NCBI GenBank assembly: GCA_003963305.1
Contig: RXJR01000006.1
Location: 221,171 to 285,170 of the forward strand
Origin: Candidatus Melainabacteria bacterium
Lineage (GTDB): Bacteria > Cyanobacteriota > Vampirovibrionia > Obscuribacterales > Obscuribacteraceae
Length of the DNA stretch: 64,000 bases
Reading direction: 5' to 3'
Shown here: positions 50,281 through 59,361 of the stretch, piece by piece
Layout of the letters: each line of letters opens with the position of its first letter
Numbering within the stretch: position 1 is the stretch's first letter
Translations under genes and position numbers: made by a program
The notes under the pieces: generated by a model
The model's database searches: none
Seen by the model: the letters and a program-made list of their open reading frames with translations, nothing else
What the model was told of the DNA's origin: nothing

Positions 50281-52095
50281 TTGAACGTTTTCAGTTTCGG
50301 CAAAAAGAAAGGACCGACTCTCGGTCTGGATATAAACAGTGATAGCATCACGCTTATCCAGCTCGACAAAACACGTTCAGGAATAGAAGTTGCACGTTTC
50401 GCCTGCCAGCCCACGCCTGCCAACGCCATTCGTGAAGGTTTAATCGCCGACCCGGAAACAGTCGGTCAACTCCTCATGGATTTGCTTGCCTCAGCCAGCA
50501 TTCCGGTTTCAGGTCCGTCACCGGTAATAAATGTAGCGGTACCGGCCCAGGCGGTAGTAATTCGCTTGATGCCAGTGCCGGTCGGTATGCCGCCGGAAGA
50601 GCTCGCCGACGTGGTCACGCAGGAAGCGACCAACCATGTGCCCTTCCCCATTGAAGACGCCAATCTCGACTGGTCGCAAATGCCGGCCACCGAGCGCACT
50701 GATGCAGACGGCGTGCGGCGCATCGACGTAATTCTGGCGGCGATTCAGCGCTCAATCATCGAATCTTACTGGCGCATGGCAGACAGTGCCGGCGTCAGAC
50801 TGGGCAAGGTGGATATCTCATCGCTGTCAGTGGTGCGCAGTCTGGCGCTGGCGGGATACCTGGGTTCGAGCGGGCACCTATCAATGATTGTCAACATCAG
50901 ACACGATGCCACCGATATCAACGTGGTGAGAAGTGCCATGCCGCTATTCGGGCGTTCTATTATGCTCGGTATAGATACGTTGACTGAAGCGCTGTCTCGA
51001 AGCCTGGAAATCAATTTTGACGAAGCACTAGATCTGCTGCCGGAGATCGCTCTCTTCAATGTCAACCCAACAGATTTCAAAATGGGGCAAGCTTCACAGG
51101 TAGCACGCACCATATTCAGTGACATCACAGACGAGTTGCAAAGATCTCTCGACTTCTATAAGTCACAAGTCGGCGATGTCAAGGTCGATCAAATCATCCT
51201 CACCGGTCCAGGCTGCATGATTCCCCAGCTCGACCAGTACATCTCCAACCGCATGAACATCAAGACCATTCTGTCTGACCCGATGCGCGATCTAATTTTC
51301 AGCCCAGACATAATTGTCGACAGCATGCGTCCAATTCTGGCTGCCTTGATCGGCTCCTCAATCGAAACGAGCTGGAATCCTTCTTTCACAGTCGATCTGG
51401 ATCTGAACAAAGAAGGACGTCTGCCGCTTTTATACGACGAGCGCAAAACTCAGGTTATCGCTCCTGATGAAAGACCGACGCCCTGGTTTAAAGCCGCTAT
51501 TGCTGCCGGAATTGCTGCCCTGGCGCTGTCACTGGCATCGTATGGATTCATCACTCAATTCGACATTCCAAACAAACAAAGACAAATCGACCAGCTGGCA
51601 GAAAGAACCGTACAGAGCAACGCCGATTTAAAACAACTGAGCGCTTTGCGCAAAGAAAACGATGTTCTGACCAACAAAAAGAAGATTCTCGACAACATCG
51701 TCAAAAAATCGAACCACTGGTCGACCGTCTTGAATTCAATCAGAACCAGCATTCCCGGCTCCGTTCAAATAGAGTCAGTCATAATCGAAGATGGTGCCAC
51801 GATAGAAGGCAATGCCATGGTTTTTGAGGGAATATCGAATTACGCCATCAACTTGAGCACCGCCCCTGGTTTCACGGACGCGCTCATACAAAGCGCTTCG
51901 CGCAAAGAGAAAACACCCGAAATAATCTTTTACCAGATCAGAGCAAAACTGGCGGGACATGATGAACCGGGCTCGTCTGCCCCCACTACTCTTGCCGACG
52001 GCAAAACAGACGCACACCCAGGTAATCCACTGCCCAACGTACTTGATGGATTGCAAAACCTGCCGAACCTGAAAAAACCCGGGGGCGCGATGTGA
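50281..52095 (+). CDS. PilM-PilN fusion protein
   Basis: Product of 604 residues from a TTG with GGAG about 6 bases upstream. Residues 1-~350 are PilM, an actin-like ATPase (TLGLDINSDSITLIQL, then GIDTLTEALSRSLEI). Residues about 395-600 are PilN-like: one membrane helix (about 405-425), a coiled coil (QIDQLAERTVQSNADL) and a ferredoxin-like beta domain (SVQIESVIIEDGATIEG). PilM and PilN are separate proteins in well-studied systems; here the cytosolic PilM is covalently joined to the bitopic PilN. Part of the alignment complex with PilO. Confidence 0.9.
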   Translation: MNVFSFGKKKGPTLGLDINSDSITLIQLDKTRSGIEVARFACQPTPANAIREGLIADPETVGQLLMDLLASASIPVSGPSPVINVAVPAQAVVIRLMPVPVGMPPEELADVVTQEATNHVPFPIEDANLDWSQMPATERTDADGVRRIDVILAAIQRSIIESYWRMADSAGVRLGKVDISSLSVVRSLALAGYLGSSGHLSMIVNIRHDATDINVVRSAMPLFGRSIMLGIDTLTEALSRSLEINFDEALDLLPEIALFNVNPTDFKMGQASQVARTIFSDITDELQRSLDFYKSQVGDVKVDQIILTGPGCMIPQLDQYISNRMNIKTILSDPMRDLIFSPDIIVDSMRPILAALIGSSIETSWNPSFTVDLDLNKEGRLPLLYDERKTQVIAPDERPTPWFKAAIAAGIAALALSLASYGFITQFDIPNKQRQIDQLAERTVQSNADLKQLSALRKENDVLTNKKKILDNIVKKSNHWSTVLNSIRTSIPGSVQIESVIIEDGATIEGNAMVFEGISNYAINLSTAPGFTDALIQSASRKEKTPEIIFYQIRAKLAGHDEPGSSAPTTLADGKTDAHPGNPLPNVLDGLQNLPNLKKPGGAM

Positions 52096-52823
52096 TGAGA
52101 AAATCATACAAAATCTTCATCGCCACAGTTCCGTTTATAGCCGCCGGTTTTGTGCTTTCCGCACTGACTTATCCCAAAATCATGGAAGATAAGGATAAGA
52201 GCAACGAACTGGCGCAGAAAGATCAACAATACCAACAATTGCAAGCCAAATTACAACAGCGAGTGAAAGCAGAGCAAGAGAAAAGAACGCTGGAGACAGA
52301 CATTGAAACCCTTCGCGGAGCGGTGCCCAAATCTCCCGAGTTGGACCTGGCTATGATCGATCTGGAAAAGATGTGCTCTGAATCCGACCTGCATCTTCTC
52401 GGAGTGGAAGTACCCACACAAGAGCAAATGCACAAAATCAGTTCATCCGAACAAGAAATAAAGGAGTTGCTTGGAGAAAGCACGGTAGGTTTGGGCACTA
52501 AGACTCTGCAACGAAGCAACGTCAGAGGCAATACCGCAGATGGTGACAAAGCAAACAATGGTGCCACAGACTCAGGTTTGAAGAGACTGATCAAGCAAGT
52601 ATATGTAACCGGTGACTATAATGGAATGGTCAACTTGATGCGGCGTCTGGAAGGCTACCAACGAACCGTTGGCGTTGAACAAATTTCAATTGCAATCAAC
52701 ACTAAAGGCGCAAACGAGACAAACGAATCTAATGAACACTCGGCAGCCCAGGAGCGAGCGCAAAAAATGGGATTGACGAAACCTGTGATGGCCTTTTTAT
52801 TGACCCTGTATTACTTACCCTGA
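52095..52823 (+). CDS. pilO: Type IV pilus alignment protein PilO-like
   Basis: Product of 242 residues. The ATG overlaps the pilMN stop by one base (a GTG three bases earlier is possible). One helix (about 8-27), then a coiled coil (about 30-80) and a ferredoxin-like beta domain (about 165-240 with LIKQVYVTGDYNGMVNLMRRLEGYQR). Architecture and position identify it as PilO, the partner of PilN in the periplasm. Confidence 0.85.
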   Translation: MRKSYKIFIATVPFIAAGFVLSALTYPKIMEDKDKSNELAQKDQQYQQLQAKLQQRVKAEQEKRTLETDIETLRGAVPKSPELDLAMIDLEKMCSESDLHLLGVEVPTQEQMHKISSSEQEIKELLGESTVGLGTKTLQRSNVRGNTADGDKANNGATDSGLKRLIKQVYVTGDYNGMVNLMRRLEGYQRTVGVEQISIAINTKGANETNESNEHSAAQERAQKMGLTKPVMAFLLTLYYLP

Positions 52824-52830
52824 GAAGCAG

Positions 52831-53592
52831 ATGACGACAATGCGCAGAGATGCATGCAAAAAAGATTGGCTGCTAACGGCTTCATTAGCTTTGCTCTCAA
52901 CCATCAACCAGAACGCTTCTGCCCAGACCGTGCCCACACCCGGCGCATCTTCCTCAACGCCCGGGTCGCACCTGTCTTCCCCAGGCATATCAGGTGAGAC
53001 GAACGGCACGACCTCGACCAACGGTAATGGCGCACTTCCCGCCAACGCCAACGCAGCACCAGATTTGCAGTTGAACGTACCGGCAACGAATCGCACCGAG
53101 GCGATGCTGAAAGCGCGCATAGGTGCAGGAAGATCTGATCCGTTCGCACAACCGCTTTATGCGTTCAAGCCGCTCTTGTCCGAGCCGACGGTGATTAAGC
53201 AGCCAAAAGCTCTTCACAAAGTACATTTGCCCCCACCGCCTACTGATTCGACTCTGGCGCCGCCACCACCTCCGACTGAAACAATCATGCCAGGGCTTGC
53301 ATCACAATCAGTTGGTCAAGCTGGACAGTTAGCAGGCGGCAGTGACATGCCGGAGCCACCCGAAAAGCCACTCATATCCGAAAAGATGAAGCTCGTAGGT
53401 GTGCTTGCAGACAAAGCCTTTTTCACATTCACCGATATCGGTTTAAGAAGAGCGAACAAATTCCCTTCGACTGTAGTCCTGGCAAATGGGGAACAATTCG
53501 AATCAGTCCACCTGGTCTCCGTCGCACCCAATAGTGTCGTGCTGGAAGAAGATGGCGAGCGCGTCACCAAGGAATTAGAGCGAATCCGATGA
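52831..53592 (+). CDS. PilP-like pilus assembly protein
   Basis: Product of 253 residues. N-terminal hydrophobic signal (about 14-30) ending NASAQ, then a Pro/Ser/Thr-rich linker. RSDPFAQP (about 91-98) is the PilP-type motif preceding the C-terminal beta domain (about 185-253, MKLVGVLADKAFFTF). It lacks an obvious lipobox. PilP normally links PilNO to the PilQ secretin; no pilQ is present in this window. Confidence 0.75.
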   Translation: MTTMRRDACKKDWLLTASLALLSTINQNASAQTVPTPGASSSTPGSHLSSPGISGETNGTTSTNGNGALPANANAAPDLQLNVPATNRTEAMLKARIGAGRSDPFAQPLYAFKPLLSEPTVIKQPKALHKVHLPPPPTDSTLAPPPPPTETIMPGLASQSVGQAGQLAGGSDMPEPPEKPLISEKMKLVGVLADKAFFTFTDIGLRRANKFPSTVVLANGEQFESVHLVSVAPNSVVLEEDGERVTKELERIR

Positions 53593-54140
53593 CAATAGAC
53601 ACAGACAATATCACTTTCGACAGAGCAATCTCATTATCCAATGACCTGATCTACTCGGTCGAAAAAGGTGAAGTCACGCCGGCTGAAGCGGCAGAGCACC
53701 TCAACAGTATTGTCAGCTCAATAAACGGAGCCCGGGGCTTCTTCGTAGCTTTACTGACTGGCGAGTCTGCCCTCTCGAACGACTTGCCTGAACAATTCCT
53801 TGATGCTTTTCGCAAGCATTCGGATATTGTTTGCGACCTGCTCACAAAGAATCTGATCATGTCTGCAACGATGATGGTAACCCACCGGCGCAACGGTGAC
53901 GCGCAGATGGAAGCCAACTCTCGCTCAGTAAACGAAAAAACAAAGCGCATAATTCGCCGACTGGACAATGAAGCGATGGCTCGACATCTCCTGAGCATGA
54001 CAGATGCCATCAAACATAAATTGCAAACGGGCGAAGACGATCACGGCTCTGATTACTCGCCATTTCTGCAGCGCTGGCGCTACGATGGCGAGCAGCTCAA
54101 AGAAGGACTGGCAGCGCTTTCAGACTTGAACCCGGATTGA
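53589..54140 (+). CDS. Small helical cytosolic protein, pilus cluster
   Basis: Product of 183 residues, overlapping the PilP-like gene by four bases. Mostly helical with no signal peptide or membrane helix; charged N-terminus, with an MATHRRNGDAQ-like basic centre (VTHRRNGDAQMEAN). Unrecognised. Position at the end of the pilus operon suggests a pilus-related role. Confidence 0.6.
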   Translation: MTIDTDNITFDRAISLSNDLIYSVEKGEVTPAEAAEHLNSIVSSINGARGFFVALLTGESALSNDLPEQFLDAFRKHSDIVCDLLTKNLIMSATMMVTHRRNGDAQMEANSRSVNEKTKRIIRRLDNEAMARHLLSMTDAIKHKLQTGEDDHGSDYSPFLQRWRYDGEQLKEGLAALSDLNPD

Positions 54141-54342
54141 ATAATCACTTCAGCCACGCCTGCGAGTCTGTGCTTACTGGCATTGGGAGCCCACTCGTGC
54201 AATTGTGACAGAGTTGTGGCGTTGTTGTGAACATGACAGAGCCAAGGAATAGAGCGAATCTCAAGGCGCAGAAGCGTACATTTCGACTTGTCCCGAGCGG
54301 GCTGAAGGCTATAACTGACGGCGTTTCCGGGGCAAATTTCAC

Positions 54343-54370
54343 TTGACAACAGCAGCCTGAAGACGACAAT
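54343..54370 (+). promoter_or_regulatory. Candidate sigma-70 promoter for the Ser/Thr kinase gene
   Basis: A perfect TTGACA (54343-54348), 16-bp spacer, then GACAAT (54365-54370, 4 of 6 matches to TATAAT). It would give a leader of about 40 bases before the ATG at 54417. Confidence 0.4.
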
Positions 54371-54416
54371 GGAATAGACCGATTCCCTCACTTTACTAAC
54401 GCATATATCTTTGTAT

Positions 54417-56291
54417 ATGGATTCTTTCGTGTCTCAAACACACGATACATCTGGCGGCTTTGTGCCGACCGATGATCGACCGAAGTTCGCCTTGATAGCA
54501 AATTCTGAAGACCGTTATTTGGGAACGGTAATTGGAGACCGCTACAAGGTCTTGTCGCTCCTGGGAAAAGGCGGCATGGGCTCGGTCTACAGAGCCCAGC
54601 ACACCGCTCTGGGCAAGATTCAAGCGATAAAAGTTTTAAAACAGTCAGCACTGGAAAACAACACTGCCCTCAACCGCTTTGACATCGAAGCGAAAGCGGC
54701 AAGCTCTCTCAATCATCCAAATCTGGTGTCGGTTCACGACTATGGTTTGACGGCTGAAGGAGCGCCCTATCTGGTCATGGACTTTGTCGAGGGTGTGAGT
54801 TTGCTCGACGTGTTATTGCGTGACGGAGCTTTGAATTCAGTGCTCGTAATCGAATTATTCGAGCAAATCTGCGATGGTCTTGCATACGCACACTCACAGG
54901 GCGTAGTTCATCGCGACATCAAACCAAGCAACATCATTCTCACTCGCACCGCATCTGGTGCGCCACAGATAAAGATCGTAGATTTCGGCATCGCCAAGAT
55001 AGTCGGTCATGGCGAGGCTGAGCACGAGTTGACACAAACGGGAGAAGTTTTTGGCAGCCCCATGTACATGAGCCCGGAGCAATGCGAAGGGCAACGAGAA
55101 GTAGATGCGCGCTCTGACATTTACTCTGTGGCGTGCGTAATGTATGAAGCGCTGACAGGGCAGCCGCCTTTCACTGGTACTAACGCCATTCAGACCATGT
55201 ACAAACAGATAAACGAAGCCCCGAGCCCGATGGACGGAGCGAATCGGCGACTGAAAATTCCGCCGTCCCTCGAGAATGTAGTCATGCGAGCACTCGAGAA
55301 GAAACCGTCAGAGCGCTATCAAACCATGGAGGAATTGCGCAACGACCTCCAGTTGATAAAATCGGGCGGCGTTCCAAACCGCACCAGGAGCCAGCTCTGG
55401 TTCAACAGAAAGCCTGTACGCAAGAGAATACTAGTCTACACCCTGGCAATTTTCATCGGCACATGGCTGGGTATAACAGCCGCTTCCCTCTATGCACTGG
55501 CGCCGGTCATCTTCATGCCGGAATGGCAACGCACTTTGCACAAAGCCAACAACAACTTGCGCAGGGGACGCTACGACTTTGCTGAACAGGGCTACGTGAG
55601 AGCGATGAGCCTGGTGGACAAGTCTAATGAAACTGCATCAACCAGGGCGTTTGTGCGTTCTAATTTTGCAGATTTCAATTTGCTTATGGCAGACAATGAA
55701 GAAGACAACAACCAGACAGTGCGCGCCTTGCATCTCTACGAAGAGGCACAGGAGCTAATTTCCACTGACCTGAAGGGCAAGCCATCAATCGAAGAATCAT
55801 CCTATGTCGGCAGACAGGGTGACTGCTACTTCCGCATGGGGAAATATCCAAAAGCGATTCAACTCTTCAGACAGGCGATTGCGATTGGTGAAATTGCACC
55901 GGGAACTTTTGACAAGGCGGAACTTTACTATCGTCTAGGACGGGCTTACAGTGCCGAAAACAAGCCAAAAGATGCTGAGATAAGTTATCGACATGCACTC
56001 GATGAAGCACGCAAAACAAAAGACTTTGAGACACTAGAATGTGCGAAGTACTATCATTTCCTGGCCAACTCGCTTGTTGCACAACAGCGTTTCACAGAAG
56101 CAGATCTGGTTTTCAAACTGTCAGAGCAGCTCAGGAAGCACATCTCGGGAGACAATACTCCTGTCTACCTGGCCACACTTGCTGACCACGCAGCACTGTT
56201 GCTGAAAATGAACGAAACAAGTCAAGCTAGAAATATGTTGAATTACGTCAAACAACATCGGCACAGCAGCGAGGTCGCCCCGCCACTCTAG
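54417..56291 (+). CDS. Membrane Ser/Thr protein kinase with extracytoplasmic TPRs
   Basis: Product of 624 residues from the ATG at 54417 (a TTG at 54411 is alternative). Hanks-type kinase domain (about 42-305): GKGGMGSVY, catalytic Lys in QAIKVLK, HRDIKPSN and DFGIAK. One membrane helix (about 340-362), then ~260 residues with TPR-like repeats (SYVGRQGDCYFRMGKYPKA and following). The TPRs would lie outside the inner membrane, in an arrangement like a receptor kinase. Located 270 bases after the pilus operon, with its own promoter candidate. Confidence 0.93.
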   Translation: MDSFVSQTHDTSGGFVPTDDRPKFALIANSEDRYLGTVIGDRYKVLSLLGKGGMGSVYRAQHTALGKIQAIKVLKQSALENNTALNRFDIEAKAASSLNHPNLVSVHDYGLTAEGAPYLVMDFVEGVSLLDVLLRDGALNSVLVIELFEQICDGLAYAHSQGVVHRDIKPSNIILTRTASGAPQIKIVDFGIAKIVGHGEAEHELTQTGEVFGSPMYMSPEQCEGQREVDARSDIYSVACVMYEALTGQPPFTGTNAIQTMYKQINEAPSPMDGANRRLKIPPSLENVVMRALEKKPSERYQTMEELRNDLQLIKSGGVPNRTRSQLWFNRKPVRKRILVYTLAIFIGTWLGITAASLYALAPVIFMPEWQRTLHKANNNLRRGRYDFAEQGYVRAMSLVDKSNETASTRAFVRSNFADFNLLMADNEEDNNQTVRALHLYEEAQELISTDLKGKPSIEESSYVGRQGDCYFRMGKYPKAIQLFRQAIAIGEIAPGTFDKAELYYRLGRAYSAENKPKDAEISYRHALDEARKTKDFETLECAKYYHFLANSLVAQQRFTEADLVFKLSEQLRKHISGDNTPVYLATLADHAALLLKMNETSQARNMLNYVKQHRHSSEVAPPL

Positions 56292-56377
56292 ACGCACACT
56301 GAAGATTCGATGCAGAGAGAACCTGTCGATTGACTTCGCTTCATTCGCTTCGATGCGATTGAGCTGGTTCGCAGCTG

Positions 56378-57052
56378 TCAAATAACCTGGCGTTTCGCCG
56401 GAAACGGATGCACGGCAGCCGCCGTTGCGCCCATGATGGCGCGCGAATAATCCTGTGGTGTGTTTACGTTGAAGAAGGCGGGCAATTCCGCCCCGTGAGA
56501 TTTTTCATCGTAATCGAAAGATTGAGCTGTCAATCCGGAGAGAAACTCCTGCAAACTCAGGTTCCCCGCAAACAAAGACTCTTCCAGGGGCTTGATGCAA
56601 TTCTTTGAGTAGAGAGCCAGCAGAGGTTCTACGCCGAGATCATGGGTGAGAACGACGACATCACTGCCGTGCCGTGCCGCAGTCATTTCACGAATCAATC
56701 GCTTATCGACAAAGGGCATATCGCAGGCGATCACGAAAACGTACTCGTGCTTAGCGACAAGCAATCCGGATAGAATTCCACCTAAAGGTCCGCGGTAAGG
56801 CAGAATATCTTTGACCACGTCAACACCAAGATCTTCATAGTTGTCGGGTTCATTGGCGACAATGAAGATTTCGGCGAAGAGATCACGCACCTGATTTAAA
56901 ACATGGTTGACCATGGTCGTTCCCTCAAAGGGAAGAAACGCTTTTGGGCGCCCCATGCGACGACTCTTTCCACCACACAAAACAAGCGCTGTTACTGGCA
57001 GCGGCAGAGCCTCGCGCGTTGGTGACTGAATGACGTGATTAAGGTTCTGCAT
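56378..57052 (-). CDS. mobA: Molybdenum cofactor guanylyltransferase
   Basis: Product of 224 residues. LVLCGGKSRRMGRPKAFLP is the nucleotide-binding start of MobA; ACDMPFVDKRLI holds the metal-binding Asp, and GPLGGILSGL is conserved. It attaches GMP to molybdopterin to make the guanine dinucleotide cofactor. Its ATG lies two bases after the end of the enoyl-CoA hydratase gene, in the same operon, although the pathways are unrelated. Confidence 0.9.
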   Translation of the reverse strand: MQNLNHVIQSPTREALPLPVTALVLCGGKSRRMGRPKAFLPFEGTTMVNHVLNQVRDLFAEIFIVANEPDNYEDLGVDVVKDILPYRGPLGGILSGLLVAKHEYVFVIACDMPFVDKRLIREMTAARHGSDVVVLTHDLGVEPLLALYSKNCIKPLEESLFAGNLSLQEFLSGLTAQSFDYDEKSHGAELPAFFNVNTPQDYSRAIMGATAAAVHPFPAKRQVI

Positions 57053-57054
57053 CT

Positions 57055-57876
57055 CTACTCACCGGTGTAAACGGGTTTGCGCTTCTCTGCAAAAGCGGCT
57101 AAACCTTCCAGTCGATCTTTACTGTTCAGAAGCTGCAGATAGGCCTTTGTTTCGAGAGCCAGACCGGCTTCCAGGTCTCGGTCGAAACCTTCATCAATGG
57201 CGATTTTTGCCTGCTTAAGAGAGAGCGGTGCAGCAGACGAAATATCTTTCGCCCATTTACGAATCTCATCCATCAACGGTTGATGGAAATCGCCCGAAGT
57301 TGCTTCAGGCACGACACGGTGAATCAGTCCCAATTCATATCCACGCTGGGCAGTCAAAGGTGCGGCGGTCAAAATCATCTCTTTGGCTTTTGATTTGCCG
57401 ATCAAGCGCGGCAGCCGCTGGGTTCCGCCAGCTCCGGGGATGATTCCAAGCGTTACTTCAGTCAAACGCAGCGAGGCATTTTCAGCCATTACACGCAGGT
57501 CACAGGCCAGAGCCAACTCGGTACCGCCACCATATGCGGAGCCATTAATACCAGCGATGACAACCTGCGGCAATTGCTCCAGCGCATTCATTGTCTTCTG
57601 GATCATGAGCAAATATTCGATCGCCTCAGCCTGACTCATGCCTTTGCGCTCTGTCAAATCGGCGCCGGCGCAAAAAGTTTTGATACCAGAACCAACGACC
57701 GCGACCACACGAACTGAGCGGTCATCTTTCAACTCTTCGCAAGCAGAAAGAATCGAGCGCAGCAACTCACGATTCAAACAATTCATTACTTTAGGGCGGT
57801 TGAGCTTGAACCAAACGAGACCTTCTTCTCGTTCAATTTCCAGAACCTTATCGCTAACTTCGGTCATTGTCGTCAT
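57055..57876 (-). CDS. Enoyl-CoA hydratase-family protein, possibly methylglutaconyl-CoA hydratase
   Basis: Product of 273 residues from the ATG at 57876, with AGGGG before it. The crotonase fold signatures are FCAGADLTER, the oxyanion-hole GSAYGGGTELALACDLR, and EVTLGIIPGAGGTQRLPRLIG, the last typical of the AUH/LiuC group. In leucine breakdown, such an enzyme converts 3-methylglutaconyl-CoA to HMG-CoA; the adjacent HMG-CoA lyase and biotin carrier support this, but ordinary enoyl-CoA hydratase remains possible. Starts 12 bases after the lyase gene. Confidence 0.88.
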   Translation of the reverse strand: MTTMTEVSDKVLEIEREEGLVWFKLNRPKVMNCLNRELLRSILSACEELKDDRSVRVVAVVGSGIKTFCAGADLTERKGMSQAEAIEYLLMIQKTMNALEQLPQVVIAGINGSAYGGGTELALACDLRVMAENASLRLTEVTLGIIPGAGGTQRLPRLIGKSKAKEMILTAAPLTAQRGYELGLIHRVVPEATSGDFHQPLMDEIRKWAKDISSAAPLSLKQAKIAIDEGFDRDLEAGLALETKAYLQLLNSKDRLEGLAAFAEKRKPVYTGE

Positions 57877-57888
57877 GCCCCTGTCCAC

Positions 57889-58851
57889 CTATGCTGTGGC
57901 TTTCGCCGCTTGTGCCTGCATCTCCGCCTTTTTGGCTTGTTTCGCCCGGCCTGCCAGTGTCGCTTTCAAGTAACGACCGGGCAGCTCTTTACCCAGAATT
58001 TGCTCAGCCAGCTGACCGGCGTCAACTAACTTGTCGAGATCAATTCCTGTCTTGACACCCAGTCCGTGCAGCATGTAGACAAGGTCTTCAGTGGCCAGAT
58101 TGCCTGCCGCTCCAGGAGCATACGGACAACCACCCAGGCCGCCCAGGCTGGAATCGAAGATTGCCACGCCTGCGTCCAGCCCGGCAAGAACGTTAGCCAG
58201 AGCGGTTCCGCGCGTGTCGTGGAAGTGCAATGCCATCTTCTCGAGCGGTACTTCCTTCTTCAAAAGATTGATCAGGGCAACGACTTGATTGGGAGTAGCA
58301 GCGCCAATGGTGTCGCCAAGCGAGATTTCGTCAACGCCCATGGCAACAACATCTTTGACGATGCGCACGACTTGAGCCGGGTCGACCGGTCCCTCATACG
58401 GACACTCAAACACGACTGATATATAACAGCGGATGGACTTGCCATCTTTCTTCGCCTGTTGAGCGACTTCGCTCAGAGCATGCGTAGCTTCTGCGATGCT
58501 CTTATTGATGTTCTTCTTGCTGTGCGACTCGCTGGCCGACATGAAGAGCGCAATTTGTTTCAAACCGGCTGCCTGTGCAGACTCGTATCCTTTCAAATTA
58601 GGCACGAGCGCCGAAACAGTGATGTCGGCGGGAAGCTGAACGGCACGCGCTACATCGAGACCGTCAGCCAGTTGTGGAATCCACTTGGGACTGACGAATG
58701 ATGTTATTTCAATCGACTTCAGACCAGCATCAGCGAGGGCGTGGATTAGCTTGACCTTATCTGCGGTGGCGACATGCTTCTCTTCGTTTTGAAGTCCATC
58801 TCGTGGACCGACTTCAACAACACGCACTCTCTCAGGTAGATGCTCCAACAT
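57889..58851 (-). CDS. Hydroxymethylglutaryl-CoA lyase
   Basis: Product of 320 residues. The DRE-TIM family start VEVGPRDGLQNE holds catalytic R17/D18; metal-binding LHFHDTRG and the flexible-loop C242 in GGLGGCPYAPGA are characteristic of HMG-CoA lyase rather than isopropylmalate or citramalate synthases. It cleaves HMG-CoA to acetoacetate and acetyl-CoA. Basic, Ala/Lys-rich C-terminal tail (about 300-320). Part of a minus-strand operon with the biotin carrier and hydratase. Confidence 0.93.
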   Translation of the reverse strand: MLEHLPERVRVVEVGPRDGLQNEEKHVATADKVKLIHALADAGLKSIEITSFVSPKWIPQLADGLDVARAVQLPADITVSALVPNLKGYESAQAAGLKQIALFMSASESHSKKNINKSIAEATHALSEVAQQAKKDGKSIRCYISVVFECPYEGPVDPAQVVRIVKDVVAMGVDEISLGDTIGAATPNQVVALINLLKKEVPLEKMALHFHDTRGTALANVLAGLDAGVAIFDSSLGGLGGCPYAPGAAGNLATEDLVYMLHGLGVKTGIDLDKLVDAGQLAEQILGKELPGRYLKATLAGRAKQAKKAEMQAQAAKATA

Positions 58852-58891
58852 GCCGTCACCATCACAACCGGCATCGCCGGTCGCCTTTCAA

Positions 58892-59104
58892 CTATTCGAG
58901 ATCTAAAATCGCGTCGCCTTCGTTGACGAAGTCACCGCTGGTAACTTTGACGGCACTCACCTTGCCTGCCAGACTGGACTGCACCGGCAGTTGCATTTTC
59001 ATCGATTCGAGAATAGCCACTTCCTGCCCGTCTGAAACCTGGTCACCAGGCTTGACCAGTATCTCGAGTACAACGCCCGCCATCATTGATGTCACTTGCT
59101 TCAT
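58892..59104 (-). CDS. Small stand-alone biotin carrier protein
   Basis: Product of 70 residues, consisting of only a biotinyl domain: ILESMKMQLP with the biotinylated K36, flanked by the two halves of the barrel (GVVLEILVKPGDQV and AGKVSAVKVTSGDFV). Usually this domain is the C-terminus of a carboxylase alpha subunit. Next to HMG-CoA lyase it could serve a methylcrotonyl-CoA carboxylase whose other subunits are outside the window. Confidence 0.9.
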   Translation of the reverse strand: MKQVTSMMAGVVLEILVKPGDQVSDGQEVAILESMKMQLPVQSSLAGKVSAVKVTSGDFVNEGDAILDLE

Positions 59105-59361
59105 GTTTTTCTTTCGTTTGACGTGAATAGGGAACGAGAGGCGCTAAAGCCCCTCGGGCTCAATGTTATCAAAGACGCCGGAACTTGAAATGACGACTGT
59201 TTTAATGCTTTCAGTCAGCCGGTCAGATTTGACGCAACTCACTATCGTTGGCCAAGCGGCTCACCATCAGCATCTCCTCATGACCAACTTTTTTCAATCA
59301 ACGAAACAAGACGGCAATTATCGGAAATCTATTCGGTTATTTGGTTCTAACGCACGATCAG

